This document shows, one piece after another, positions 6,029-12,002 of a DNA stretch of 12,002 nt. Positions within the stretch are counted from its first letter, which is position 1, and each line of letters starts with the position of its first letter. Where the stretch lies: the NCBI GenBank assembly GCA_903917955.1, contig CAIXCO010000283.1, positions 1 to 12,002 on the forward strand. The letters run 5' to 3'. The notes under the pieces are model-generated. The model was not told where the DNA came from. It worked only from the letters and a program-made list of their open reading frames with translations, and did no database searches. Made by a program: the position numbers and the translations under genes. This DNA is from an uncultured Chlorobiaceae bacterium (GTDB lineage Bacteria > Bacteroidota > Chlorobiia > Chlorobiales > Chlorobiaceae).

Positions 6029-6827
6029 CCCAAAGGCTCCTTGGGTTGTTTTTGTCCACGGAGCGGGCGGAAGCTCTTCAATATGGTTTCTGCAGATAAA
6101 AGAGTTTATTCGCCACTTCAATGTTCTCCTTGTTGATTTGAGGGGACACGGTAAATCAAAAGGTGTTGCTGGTCCCAAGGATAAGCATTATTACGATTTT
6201 GAAGATGTTACCCGTGACATTCTTGATGTTCTTGACTCCCTGAAGATTCAGAAAGCGCACTTCATCGGTATCTCCCTTGGTACCATCATTATTCGTAACC
6301 TCAGCGAAATCGCTCCAGAAAGGGTGAGTTCCATGATTATGGGCGGGGCCATCATAAGGCTGAACATTCGTGCAAAGGTTCTTGTTGCCGTTGGGAACAT
6401 GTTCAAGCGGGTTGTGCCTTATATGTGGCTTTATACCTTTTTTGCCTGGATTATCATGCCGAGTGAGCGGCATAAACGCTCAAGGCTCCTTTTTGTCAAT
6501 GAAGCCAAGAAGGTTGCCCAGAAAGAGTTCATGCGCTGGTATACCCTTACCTATGAAATTACGCCGCTGCTGAAATACTTTGAAGAGAAGGATACGGCTA
6601 TTCCCACACTCTATCTCATGGGTGAAGAAGACCACATGTTTCTGCCCGCTGTCCGCTATATCATAACAAAACACACCAATTCGTGGCTTGAGGTGATCGG
6701 TAATTCCGGTCATGTCTGTAACGTCGACCAGCCTCGTGAGTTCAATGCTCGCGCCATCCTCTTTTTGAAGAAAATGTCAACGCCCACTCCGCTTGAACCT
6801 TCGGCGGTACGAATTGCAACCTGTTAA
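5997..6827 (+). CDS. Alpha/beta hydrolase fold protein
   Basis: A 276-residue alpha/beta hydrolase of unknown substrate. Seen: the oxyanion-hole HGAGG (21-25) after the strand WVVFV; the VDLRGHGKS region (46-54); the nucleophile elbow GISLG (91-95) with S93; probable catalytic acid D212 in GEEDHMF (209-215); and catalytic H239 in NSGHVCNVDQP (236-246). The cap region (about 122-195) is hydrophobic and rich in Tyr, Trp and Phe (VVPYMWLYTFFAWIIMP), so a lipid-like substrate or membrane association is conceivable. There is no signal peptide. An in-frame TAA at 5982-5984 rules out a longer form. The ATG has no Shine-Dalgarno sequence and is embedded in the leader ORF starting at 5975. The TAA stop overlaps that of the convergent pth gene by two bases. 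Family assignment is firm; esterase, lyase or peroxidase-type activity cannot be separated. Confidence 0.88.
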   Translation: MLHYKTYELGDPKAPWVVFVHGAGGSSSIWFLQIKEFIRHFNVLLVDLRGHGKSKGVAGPKDKHYYDFEDVTRDILDVLDSLKIQKAHFIGISLGTIIIRNLSEIAPERVSSMIMGGAIIRLNIRAKVLVAVGNMFKRVVPYMWLYTFFAWIIMPSERHKRSRLLFVNEAKKVAQKEFMRWYTLTYEITPLLKYFEEKDTAIPTLYLMGEEDHMFLPAVRYIITKHTNSWLEVIGNSGHVCNVDQPREFNARAILFLKKMSTPTPLEPSAVRIATC

Positions 6828-7396
6828 CTGACAGGCTTGTTGTAGTGGTTCATGGTATGTTCAATGCCGTTGATTGCGAAATCCAGAGCGGCATCACGGC
6901 AGACCGGTAAAATTTTCTCCATCACCCCTCTCTCATTATCACTGAATTTTCCCAGCACAAACGACGAAAAAGAGTTTAAAGGCTGTTCGTCCAATCTGAT
7001 ACCTATCCGCAGCCGTGCATACTCCTCGCTTCCGAGCGATTCGATAATGTGCTTCAGCCCGTTCTGTCCACCTGCCGACCCTTTTGCCCGGAGGCGTATT
7101 GAGCCCAAAGGAAGGTTGAGGTCATCGCAAATCACCAGAATGGCATTGCGCTCTATTTTGTAGAAATTCATTGCAGCAACGACCGCATGACCCGAGAGGT
7201 TCATATAGGTCATGGGCTTGATGATAATGACCTGCTCCTTGCGGTGGTTGATTTTGGCCGTCAGGTATTTTCCCTTTCCCTTTCCGAATTTTGCTCCGAA
7301 AGAGTCGGCTAATGCTTCAACAGCAGAAAAGCCGATGTTGTGCCGTGTCCCGATATATTGTGATTCCGGATTGCCGAGACCCACTATAAGTTTCAT
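6824..7396 (-). CDS. pth: Peptidyl-tRNA hydrolase
   Basis: Bacterial Pth, which cleaves the ester bond of peptidyl-tRNAs dropped from stalled ribosomes so that tRNA is recycled; cytoplasmic, normally essential. Its 190 residues are typical of the family. Catalytic and binding residues seen: N9 in VGLGNP (5-10), H19 in TRHNIGF (17-23), N66 in KPMTYMNLSG (60-69), D91 in CDDLNLP (90-96) and N112 in GGQNGLKHI (109-117), corresponding to N10, H20, N68, D93 and N114 of the E. coli enzyme. The ATG at 7396 starts directly at the first beta strand; a longer frame to 7576 is rejected. No Shine-Dalgarno sequence is visible. A weak TTGTTA (7498-7493), 17-base spacer and TACACT (7475-7470) could be its promoter. 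The common neighbour rplY (ribosomal protein L25) is not here. Confidence 0.95.
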   Translation of the reverse strand: MKLIVGLGNPESQYIGTRHNIGFSAVEALADSFGAKFGKGKGKYLTAKINHRKEQVIIIKPMTYMNLSGHAVVAAMNFYKIERNAILVICDDLNLPLGSIRLRAKGSAGGQNGLKHIIESLGSEEYARLRIGIRLDEQPLNSFSSFVLGKFSDNERGVMEKILPVCRDAALDFAINGIEHTMNHYNKPVS

Positions 7397-7699
7397 AATA
7401 AAAAAGAGTAAATCCGGAGAGTGAATCCGAAATTGAGACCAAAGAGTGCAGCGTTGAGTGGATGAATATAGTGTACCGAGTGGTAAAATCTGTAACAACA
7501 ATATATTTCGCTTTTTAAAAAAAAGAGCTTCTCCAAAAAAGAGTGTGATAGCGTCGGGAAGTTCTTCAAAAGGCATTGAGATTCATGAAAAAAGTTGCAA
7601 ATTACGACTTCCTGTTCTTGACAGGCACATCCATTCTCATGGTTTTCTTGGTAGTATTTTTTTTCTTGATTTAAAAAAAACAGTGAAAAAAAAAGAACA
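7397..7699. other. 303-bp divergent AT-rich spacer between pth and hppA
   Basis: No supported gene. It should carry promoters in both directions. Candidate elements: the weak pth pair at 7470-7498 (minus); and TTGGTA (7648-7653) with TTAAAA (7671-7676), 17 bases apart (plus), only a poor match. A TTGACA at 7618-7623 has no -10 at normal spacing; it lies inside the inverted repeat CCTGT/ACAGG (7611-7625). Runs of eight T (7657-7664), eight A (7673-7680) and nine A (7686-7694) lead into the hppA start, which has no Shine-Dalgarno sequence. Confidence 0.45.
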
Positions 7700-10117
7700 A
7701 TGAAAAAACCGTTCAACGTAACATGGCCAGCCAGAGCACTCTCGGTTTTGGGAGCCCTCGGACTCTTGCTGCAGGCTCCGAACACTTATGCAAGCGAAGC
7801 TGATTTACTCTTGCCTGATTTACACTCACAGTCCTTTCTTGGCGGAATTCCCGGCGACACACTTCTGATGTGGGGCCTTGTTATCTGCCTTTTCGGTATG
7901 ATCTTTGGCGTGGTGCAGTACATTGGCATCCGGAAACTTCCCGTTCACAGTGCCATGCGCGAGATCAGCGAACTGATCTACGAAACCTGTAAAACCTACC
8001 TTGTAACGCAGGGTAAATTCATTCTTGTTCTCTGGGTTCTTATCGGCGCCATCATTGTCGCCTACTTCGGCTGGCTTCGCCAGATGGAGACCATCAAGGT
8101 TATCTCTATTCTTGTTGCAAGTCTTATCGGTATTCTCGGAAGCTACATCGTCGCCTGGTTTGGTATGAGGATCAACACCTTTGCCAACTCAAGGACGGCA
8201 TTTGCAAGCCTCGGCGGAAAGCCCTTTCCAACCTACGCCATTCCGCTTCGCGCAGGCATGAGCATCGGTATGCTGCTCATCAGCATCGAGCTTTTTGTCA
8301 TGCTCTGCATTCTGCTCTTTGTGCCAGCCGATTTTGCCGGACCTTGCTTTATCGGCTTTGCCATTGGTGAGTCTCTTGGTGCCTCGGTGCTTCGTATTGC
8401 CGGTGGCATTTTTACCAAGATTGCCGACATCGGTTCCGACCTCATGAAGATCGTCTTCAAGATCAAGGAAGATGATGCCCGCAACCCTGGTGTTATTGCC
8501 GACTGTGCAGGCGATAACGCTGGTGACTCGGTTGGGCCGACTGCTGACGGTTTTGAAACCTACGGCGTGACCGGTGTAGCCCTCATCTCCTTTATCCTGC
8601 TTGCCATCCAGGCTCCTGAGGTGCAGGTCATGCTGCTGGTCTGGATTTTTGCCATGCGTCTTGTCATGATTTTTGCCAGTGCGGCTTCCTACTGGGTCAA
8701 TGCCGCTTATGCCAAGGCGAAGTACAGTGATGCTACAGAGATGAACTTTGAAAAGCCACTTATCACGCTTGTCTGGCTTACTTCGATTGTCTCCATCATT
8801 TTAACCTACATCGCATCATGGTATCTCATCAGCACGCTTGGTGACGGCACCATGTGGTGGAAGCTCGCTTCAATCATCACCTGCGGTACCATTGCCGGTG
8901 CGCTGATTCCTGAACTGGTTAACCGCTTTACCTCCACAGAGTGTGCCCACGTCCGCAACGTCGTCCAGTGCACCAAAGAGGGTGGAGCTGCCCTGAACAT
9001 TCTCGCCGGTCTTGTTGCCGGTAACTTCAGTGCCTACTGGATGGGCCTTGCCATTGTCGGTCTGATGGCTGGAGCCTACGGGTTCAGTACCCTTGGTCTC
9101 GGTGCAATGATGCTCGCACCATCCGTTTTTGCTTTCGGTCTTGTTGCTTTCGGCTTCCTCAGCATGGGCCCGGTAACCATCGCCGTTGACTCTTACGGTC
9201 CGGTTACCGATAACGCTCAGTCGGTCTATGAGCTTTCGCTGATCGAAACCATTCCGAACATCAAACAGAACATCCAGAGTGAGTTCGGTTTTGCACCTGA
9301 CTTTACCAATGCCAAACGCTACCTTGAAGCCAACGATGGCGCAGGCAACACCTTCAAGGCAACAGCAAAACCGGTGCTTATCGGTACCGCCGTTGTGGGA
9401 TCGACGACCATGATCTTCTCCATCATCATGATCCTTACCAATGGGCTCGTCAACAACCTCGATAAACTCTCCATCCTTTCGCCTCCGTTCCTGCTCGGTC
9501 TTATGATGGGTGGCGCGGTCATCTACTGGTTCACTGGTGCCTCCATCAATGCCGTGACCACCGGCGCCTACTATGCGGTTGAATTTATCAAGAAGAATAT
9601 CAAGCTTGATGCAGGCGCAGAGAAAGCCTCGATTGAGGACAGCAAGAAGGTTGTGGAAATCTGTACGAAGTTTGCGCAGAAGGGAATGCTCAACATCTTT
9701 CTTACCGTCTTCTTTACGACACTTTCCTTTGCCTGTCTCGATTCGTTCTTCTTCATCGGTTACCTGATCTCCATTGCTCTCTTCGGTCTCTACCAGGCGA
9801 TCTTCATGGCTAATGCCGGTGGCGCGTGGGACAATGCCAAAAAGCTTGTTGAAACCGAACTCAACGCCAAAGGTACCGAGTTGCATGATGCCTCAATTGT
9901 CGGTGACACTGTTGGTGATCCTTTCAAGGATACCTCTTCGGTTGCCCTCAACCCGATCATCAAGTTCACCACACTTTTTGGTCTTCTTGCCGTCGAACTT
10001 GCCATTGGGCTCGCTCCACAGATTGCACTGACAGCCGCAGCAATCTTCTTTGCGCTGTCGCTGGTCTTTGTACACCGCTCCTTCTTCTCCATGAGAATCA
10101 AGGTGGACGAACACTAA
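7700..10117 (+). CDS. hppA: Membrane-bound proton-translocating pyrophosphatase, divergent subfamily
   Basis: Integral membrane pyrophosphatase that hydrolyses PPi in the cytoplasm and pumps ions out, recovering energy from biosynthetic pyrophosphate. Seen: EDDARNP (257-263) and IADCAGDNAGDSVG (266-279), binding Mg-PPi; VDSYGPVTDN (496-505); GGAWDNAKK (707-715); DTVGDPFKD (736-744); and many hydrophobic segments from about 55 to 795. These motifs depart from canonical ones (DNVGDNVGD becomes DCAGDNAGD; SDNAGG becomes TDNAQS), like the distant Na+-regulated H+-PPase group known from Chlorobium limicola. K553 in GNTFKA occupies the position where lysine marks K+ independence, so proton pumping without K+ need is inferred. 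At 805 residues it is longer than most (about 660-780). Residues 1-31 look like a cleavable signal peptide ending in TYA. No Shine-Dalgarno sequence; the leader is A-rich. A hairpin follows at 10166. Confidence 0.93.
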   Translation: MKKPFNVTWPARALSVLGALGLLLQAPNTYASEADLLLPDLHSQSFLGGIPGDTLLMWGLVICLFGMIFGVVQYIGIRKLPVHSAMREISELIYETCKTYLVTQGKFILVLWVLIGAIIVAYFGWLRQMETIKVISILVASLIGILGSYIVAWFGMRINTFANSRTAFASLGGKPFPTYAIPLRAGMSIGMLLISIELFVMLCILLFVPADFAGPCFIGFAIGESLGASVLRIAGGIFTKIADIGSDLMKIVFKIKEDDARNPGVIADCAGDNAGDSVGPTADGFETYGVTGVALISFILLAIQAPEVQVMLLVWIFAMRLVMIFASAASYWVNAAYAKAKYSDATEMNFEKPLITLVWLTSIVSIILTYIASWYLISTLGDGTMWWKLASIITCGTIAGALIPELVNRFTSTECAHVRNVVQCTKEGGAALNILAGLVAGNFSAYWMGLAIVGLMAGAYGFSTLGLGAMMLAPSVFAFGLVAFGFLSMGPVTIAVDSYGPVTDNAQSVYELSLIETIPNIKQNIQSEFGFAPDFTNAKRYLEANDGAGNTFKATAKPVLIGTAVVGSTTMIFSIIMILTNGLVNNLDKLSILSPPFLLGLMMGGAVIYWFTGASINAVTTGAYYAVEFIKKNIKLDAGAEKASIEDSKKVVEICTKFAQKGMLNIFLTVFFTTLSFACLDSFFFIGYLISIALFGLYQAIFMANAGGAWDNAKKLVETELNAKGTELHDASIVGDTVGDPFKDTSSVALNPIIKFTTLFGLLAVELAIGLAPQIALTAAAIFFALSLVFVHRSFFSMRIKVDEH

Positions 10118-10165
10118 ACCGCTTGTTTTTTCACCTGGTGCAGTTTTTTACCCCGGGTGCAAGCC

Positions 10166-10193
10166 AAAGGAGCCGCAGCAATGCGGTTTCTTT
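10166..10193 (+). terminator. Hairpin with GCAA tetraloop downstream of hppA
   Basis: AAAGGAGCCGCA (10166-10177) pairs with TGCGGTTTCTTT (10182-10193) around GCAA, a GNRA-type loop; the 12-bp stem includes two G-T pairs. The downstream side is T-rich (TTTCTTTGTTT) but has no long pure T run. It lies between the convergent hppA and pentapeptide-repeat genes and may act on hppA mainly. Confidence 0.55.
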
Positions 10194-10202
10194 GTTTAGG
10201 GC

Positions 10203-10745
10203 TCACTCAATGATGATGCCGTAGCTATCAAGCAAACCTGTCACTCCCGGTATGGAAAATTTCGCCTTTCTCAGACGGTTTGTTTCAGGGTTGATTGAAT
10301 AGTTGAAAGCCCCCCTGAAATCCGCCGATTCAAGATTGGTGTGAAAAAATATCGCCTGCAGCAGGTCAGAGCCGTCAAACTGCGCACCGCTCAAGTCGGC
10401 CTCACTGAAATCAGCCTCCTGCATGTCACAGTTTCGGAAGCGTGTGTTTTTGAGCTTCAATCCGGAAAAAAGCGCAAGCTTCAGGATGCAGGAGTCAAAA
10501 TCAACCTCCAGCATAAATTTCCGACAATCGCTGAACTGCACGCCAAGCAATTTGCAGTTCACAAATTTGACCTCCTGCAAACTGCTGTTTTTAAGCTTTG
10601 CCAGGCTGAAATCGCACCCCTCAAACCGGCAATTGACCATCCTCATACCAGAGAGGTCGGCGCTGTTGAAGTTGCACTGAACGAAGCTGCACTGTTCATA
10701 ATAACCCTCTTTTTCAAGAGTTTTGACTCCCCGGATCTCTTCCAT
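10203..10745 (-). CDS. Pentapeptide-repeat protein
   Basis: A 180-residue protein built almost wholly of pentapeptide repeats (A/C/S-D/N-L/F-x-x), which fold into a right-handed quadrilateral beta helix. Examples: CNFNSADLSG (24-33), CRFEGCDFSLAKLKNSSL (39-56), and ADFSEADLSGAQFDGSDLL (115-133). The C-terminal cap, with INPETNRLRKAKFSIPG (150-166) then a short tail ending IIIE, recurs in many bacterial members of this family. Some relatives (Qnr, MfpA, McbG) mimic DNA and protect gyrase, but nothing here shows that this protein does so. No signal peptide. No Shine-Dalgarno sequence is seen before the ATG at 10745. It lies 41 bases downstream of the SRPBCC gene on the same strand and is probably co-transcribed with it. 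Biochemical role unknown. Confidence 0.88.
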   Translation of the reverse strand: MEEIRGVKTLEKEGYYEQCSFVQCNFNSADLSGMRMVNCRFEGCDFSLAKLKNSSLQEVKFVNCKLLGVQFSDCRKFMLEVDFDSCILKLALFSGLKLKNTRFRNCDMQEADFSEADLSGAQFDGSDLLQAIFFHTNLESADFRGAFNYSINPETNRLRKAKFSIPGVTGLLDSYGIIIE

Positions 10746-10786
10746 TGTTTTTTTTATTTAACTAGGCATCTTCTGTTTGAGTCTGC

Positions 10787-11431
10787 TCAATTTGGAAGAG
10801 GATTGCTGGAGGATTCAGCCCGCTTTTTCATTGCGAGGAGTGCCGCAGGGAAATCATGTTTTTGAAAATAGTTGACAACAAACCGGGGTGCAAAAAAGTC
10901 CGGTTTTACTTCGGATTTGTAGGTAATAAATGTCCCTTGACCGTGCTGGTACTCTTCCAGAATCCATTCTCCATGATAGACTTTGAAATCGCCGGTTATC
11001 TGCTGAAAAGAGAGGTGTTTCAGGTATTCACCATGGATTTTCACCGTTAAATTCACTGTCTTCTGGAAAATAAATATTCTGCTCCTTGCGGTCTGGAAAA
11101 TCACGGTTTCAACTCCATTGTCCGATATCAAATCACTAACGATGAGCTTTGGTATGTAATTTTTGTGATTACTATAATCAGTCAAAACCTCCCACACCTT
11201 TTTTGGTGATGCAGCAATAAAAATACGGCCTGTTACGCCGGTAACCCCATCGTTAAGATCAGACAGCAAAACCACGGGCTCACCGTTGAGAAGTATTGAC
11301 TGTTCTGCAGAGATGGAATCGTTGACTGTTGGTGTTAAGGCAGAAGAGGTGCTCGGATAGAGAAGCAATGAGCAGGCAACCATCAACATGGTTATTCTTC
11401 TACGTATAGTCATTGTATGTCGTATTTGCAT
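10787..11431 (-). CDS. Exported SRPBCC/START-like (polyketide cyclase-type) protein
   Basis: Predicted 214-residue exported protein with a helix-grip lipid- or ligand-binding fold. An N-terminal signal peptide is clear: RRR (10-12), a hydrophobic core to about residue 25, and a probable cleavage after STSSA (27-31). The mature part matches the START-like pattern: GVTGRIFIAASPKKVWEVL (62-80 and on), where the first strand leads into the helix beginning SPKKVWEVLTDY, then NYIPKL (91-96), a run of beta strands with VIFQTARSRIFIF (110-122), FKVYHGEWILEE (149-160), and a final long helix (about 182-205). Such proteins bind hydrophobic ligands; no ligand can be named. Start choice: ATG 11431 has GGAA a few bases upstream; ATG 11413 would shorten the signal peptide and is possible; a longer frame to 11536 is disfavoured. 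It precedes the pentapeptide-repeat gene. Confidence 0.75.
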   Translation of the reverse strand: MQIRHTMTIRRRITMLMVACSLLLYPSTSSALTPTVNDSISAEQSILLNGEPVVLLSDLNDGVTGVTGRIFIAASPKKVWEVLTDYSNHKNYIPKLIVSDLISDNGVETVIFQTARSRIFIFQKTVNLTVKIHGEYLKHLSFQQITGDFKVYHGEWILEEYQHGQGTFITYKSEVKPDFFAPRFVVNYFQKHDFPAALLAMKKRAESSSNPLPN

Positions 11432-11741
11432 AATGTTTTCCGGGGAAGTGTGCAATTGTATCTGTGCAACACTCTTTTTGTTGTTCCCGTTCAGGGTGAG
11501 TGCAAAAAAAGAGCAGGATGAAGCTTCTGATATCAAAAGGTAAAAAAAACGTATCTTGCCGGAGGGTTCTCCGAATTATTAAGTGCATTAACGTCACGCA
11601 GGAAAATAATTGGACAATTACCTTCAGTATCAGCGTAGTGACTTGCACAGTTGTTTCATCCGCAACTGATCAATTAGTGAAAATGGCTGATGATTTGATG
11701 TATTCAATAAAAAATACGACACCTCGTGAATTATTCAGGAT
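11432..11741. other. 310-bp divergent intergenic region
   Basis: No supported gene; the open frame 11500-11745 (plus) gives a basic protein with no family features. Visible elements: a direct repeat of TGTGCAA (11449-11455, 11463-11469), a related AGTGCAA (11499-11505), and a small hairpin CGGAG/CTCCG around GGTT (11560-11573). A TACAAT at 11461-11456 (minus) could be a -10 for the SRPBCC gene but has no matching -35. Confidence 0.4.
11449..11469. repeat. Direct repeat TGTGCAA, 14-bp period
   Basis: TGTGCAA occurs at 11449-11455 and 11463-11469, with seven bases between, just upstream of the minus-strand SRPBCC gene. A one-base variant, AGTGCAA, lies at 11499-11505. The spacing suggests a possible regulator site, but seven-base repeats can arise by chance. 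Confidence 0.3.
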
Positions 11742-12002
11742 ATGAAACAAGTCGCTACAGGTAATATTTCTGATGAATCTCCGTCCAAGTCTTTTTCACG
11801 CGTTGGAAGCGTGACGGTGATTTTATTTGGCTCACTGGCGCTCGTGGGCTGGATATGTAAAATCGACACCTTGAAGAGCATTCTGCCCGGCTCGGTCACG
11901 ATGAAGGCGAACACTGCGGTCGGATTTTTACTGGCGGGCGCATCACTTTGGCTGGCGTTGAGCGATCAGACCGATCGGCTCGGTCACCGTTTTGGACAGG
12001 CA
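11742..12002 (+). CDS. N-terminus of a membrane protein resembling PAS-type sensor kinases (cut by window edge)
   Basis: The first 87 residues of a gene that runs off the right edge. After a polar start (MKQVATGNISDES) come a hydrophobic segment (about 22-38, VGSVTVILFGSLALVGW without the first residue), a loop with KIDTLKSILPGSVTMKANTA (40-59), and a second membrane segment (60-74). This helix-loop-helix with ILPG...MK.NTA.GFLLAG is familiar from the N-terminal membrane part of PAS-containing hybrid histidine kinases and diguanylate cyclases, so a sensor role is inferred; no catalytic domain is visible here. The ATG has AGGA immediately upstream (spacing one base, poor). An in-frame TGA at 11727-11729 excludes a longer start. 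It diverges from the SRPBCC/pentapeptide pair. Confidence 0.7.
   Translation, partial: MKQVATGNISDESPSKSFSRVGSVTVILFGSLALVGWICKIDTLKSILPGSVTMKANTAVGFLLAGASLWLALSDQTDRLGHRFGQA

Noticed and set aside
7618..7623. TTGACA as a -35 element for hppA.
   Set aside because: No -10-like hexamer lies 16-18 bases downstream; the nearest, TAGTAT at 7652, is 28 bases away.
7458..7703. An 81-codon plus-strand frame overlapping the hppA start.
   Set aside because: No ribosome-binding site, Lys/Ser-rich ending in a K run from A tracts, and no family resemblance.
8870..9886. A 338-codon open frame on the minus strand, antisense to hppA.
   Set aside because: It lies wholly within a well-supported gene. Its product is a low-complexity mix of charged and Gly residues with no family features, and it is best explained by hppA codon bias.
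11360..11376. Possible lipobox (MVAC) in the SRPBCC signal peptide.
   Set aside because: The hydrophobic core continues well past the cysteine and the preceding residues do not fit the lipobox; a signal peptidase I site after STSSA fits better.
11500..11745. An 81-codon plus-strand frame before the sensor-like gene.
   Set aside because: No family features and no convincing ribosome-binding site; it overlaps the start of a better gene in another frame.
1..12002. Search by eye for CRISPR arrays, insertion sequences, tRNA or rRNA genes, phage and defence genes.
   Set aside because: No regularly spaced repeats, transposase-like ORF, cloverleaf or rRNA-like sequence was seen; base composition and gene content look like stable core chromosome.

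Overview
The window looks like ordinary chromosome of a green sulfur bacterium (Chlorobiaceae, Chlorobium/Pelodictyon type). The main reasons are two tandem 62-residue 2[4Fe-4S] ferredoxins with the Chlorobium-style nine-cysteine pattern, and a membrane pyrophosphatase that looks like the divergent H+-PPase subfamily described from Chlorobium limicola. The assignment is from recognition only; no database was searched. I found no mobile elements, CRISPR, tRNA or rRNA.

Layout, left to right. A serine-type D-Ala-D-Ala carboxypeptidase with a basic repetitive tail (27-1361) and a small Dabb-domain protein (1407-1709) read rightward and end at a hairpin terminator (1723-1752). Facing them on the minus strand are ferredoxin 1 (1767-1955), ferredoxin 2 (2104-2292) and the heptose epimerase hldD (2357-3364), each with a candidate promoter of its own. 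A 333-bp stretch with several inverted repeats but no gene (3365-3697) separates hldD from a small, degenerate ECF-type sigma factor (3698-4132, minus).

The plus-strand block that follows is hisC (4322-5389), a SpoU/TrmH-family RNA methyltransferase one base behind it (5391-5933), and an alpha/beta hydrolase (5997-6827). The hydrolase start codon lies inside a 17-codon leader ORF that has the better ribosome-binding site. The hydrolase stop codon overlaps the stop of the convergent pth gene (6824-7396, minus). A 303-bp AT-rich spacer separates pth from the divergent hppA (7700-10117), which ends near a GNRA-loop hairpin (10166-10193).

The right end holds a minus-strand pair, an exported SRPBCC/START-like protein (10787-11431) and a pentapeptide-repeat protein (10203-10745). 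Divergent from them is the cut-off N-terminus of a membrane protein resembling PAS-type sensor kinases (11742 to the window edge).

Functionally this is mostly housekeeping: cell wall (carboxypeptidase), lipopolysaccharide core (HldD), photosynthetic electron transfer (ferredoxins), histidine synthesis (HisC), RNA modification, translation quality control (Pth) and energy conservation from pyrophosphate (HppA). No gene cluster stands out as a new multi-gene system. The points most worth a second look are the degenerate sigma factor, the overlapping leader ORF of the hydrolase, the signal-peptide-bearing divergent pyrophosphatase, the repetitive basic tail of the carboxypeptidase, and the inverted-repeat-rich gap at 3365-3697.
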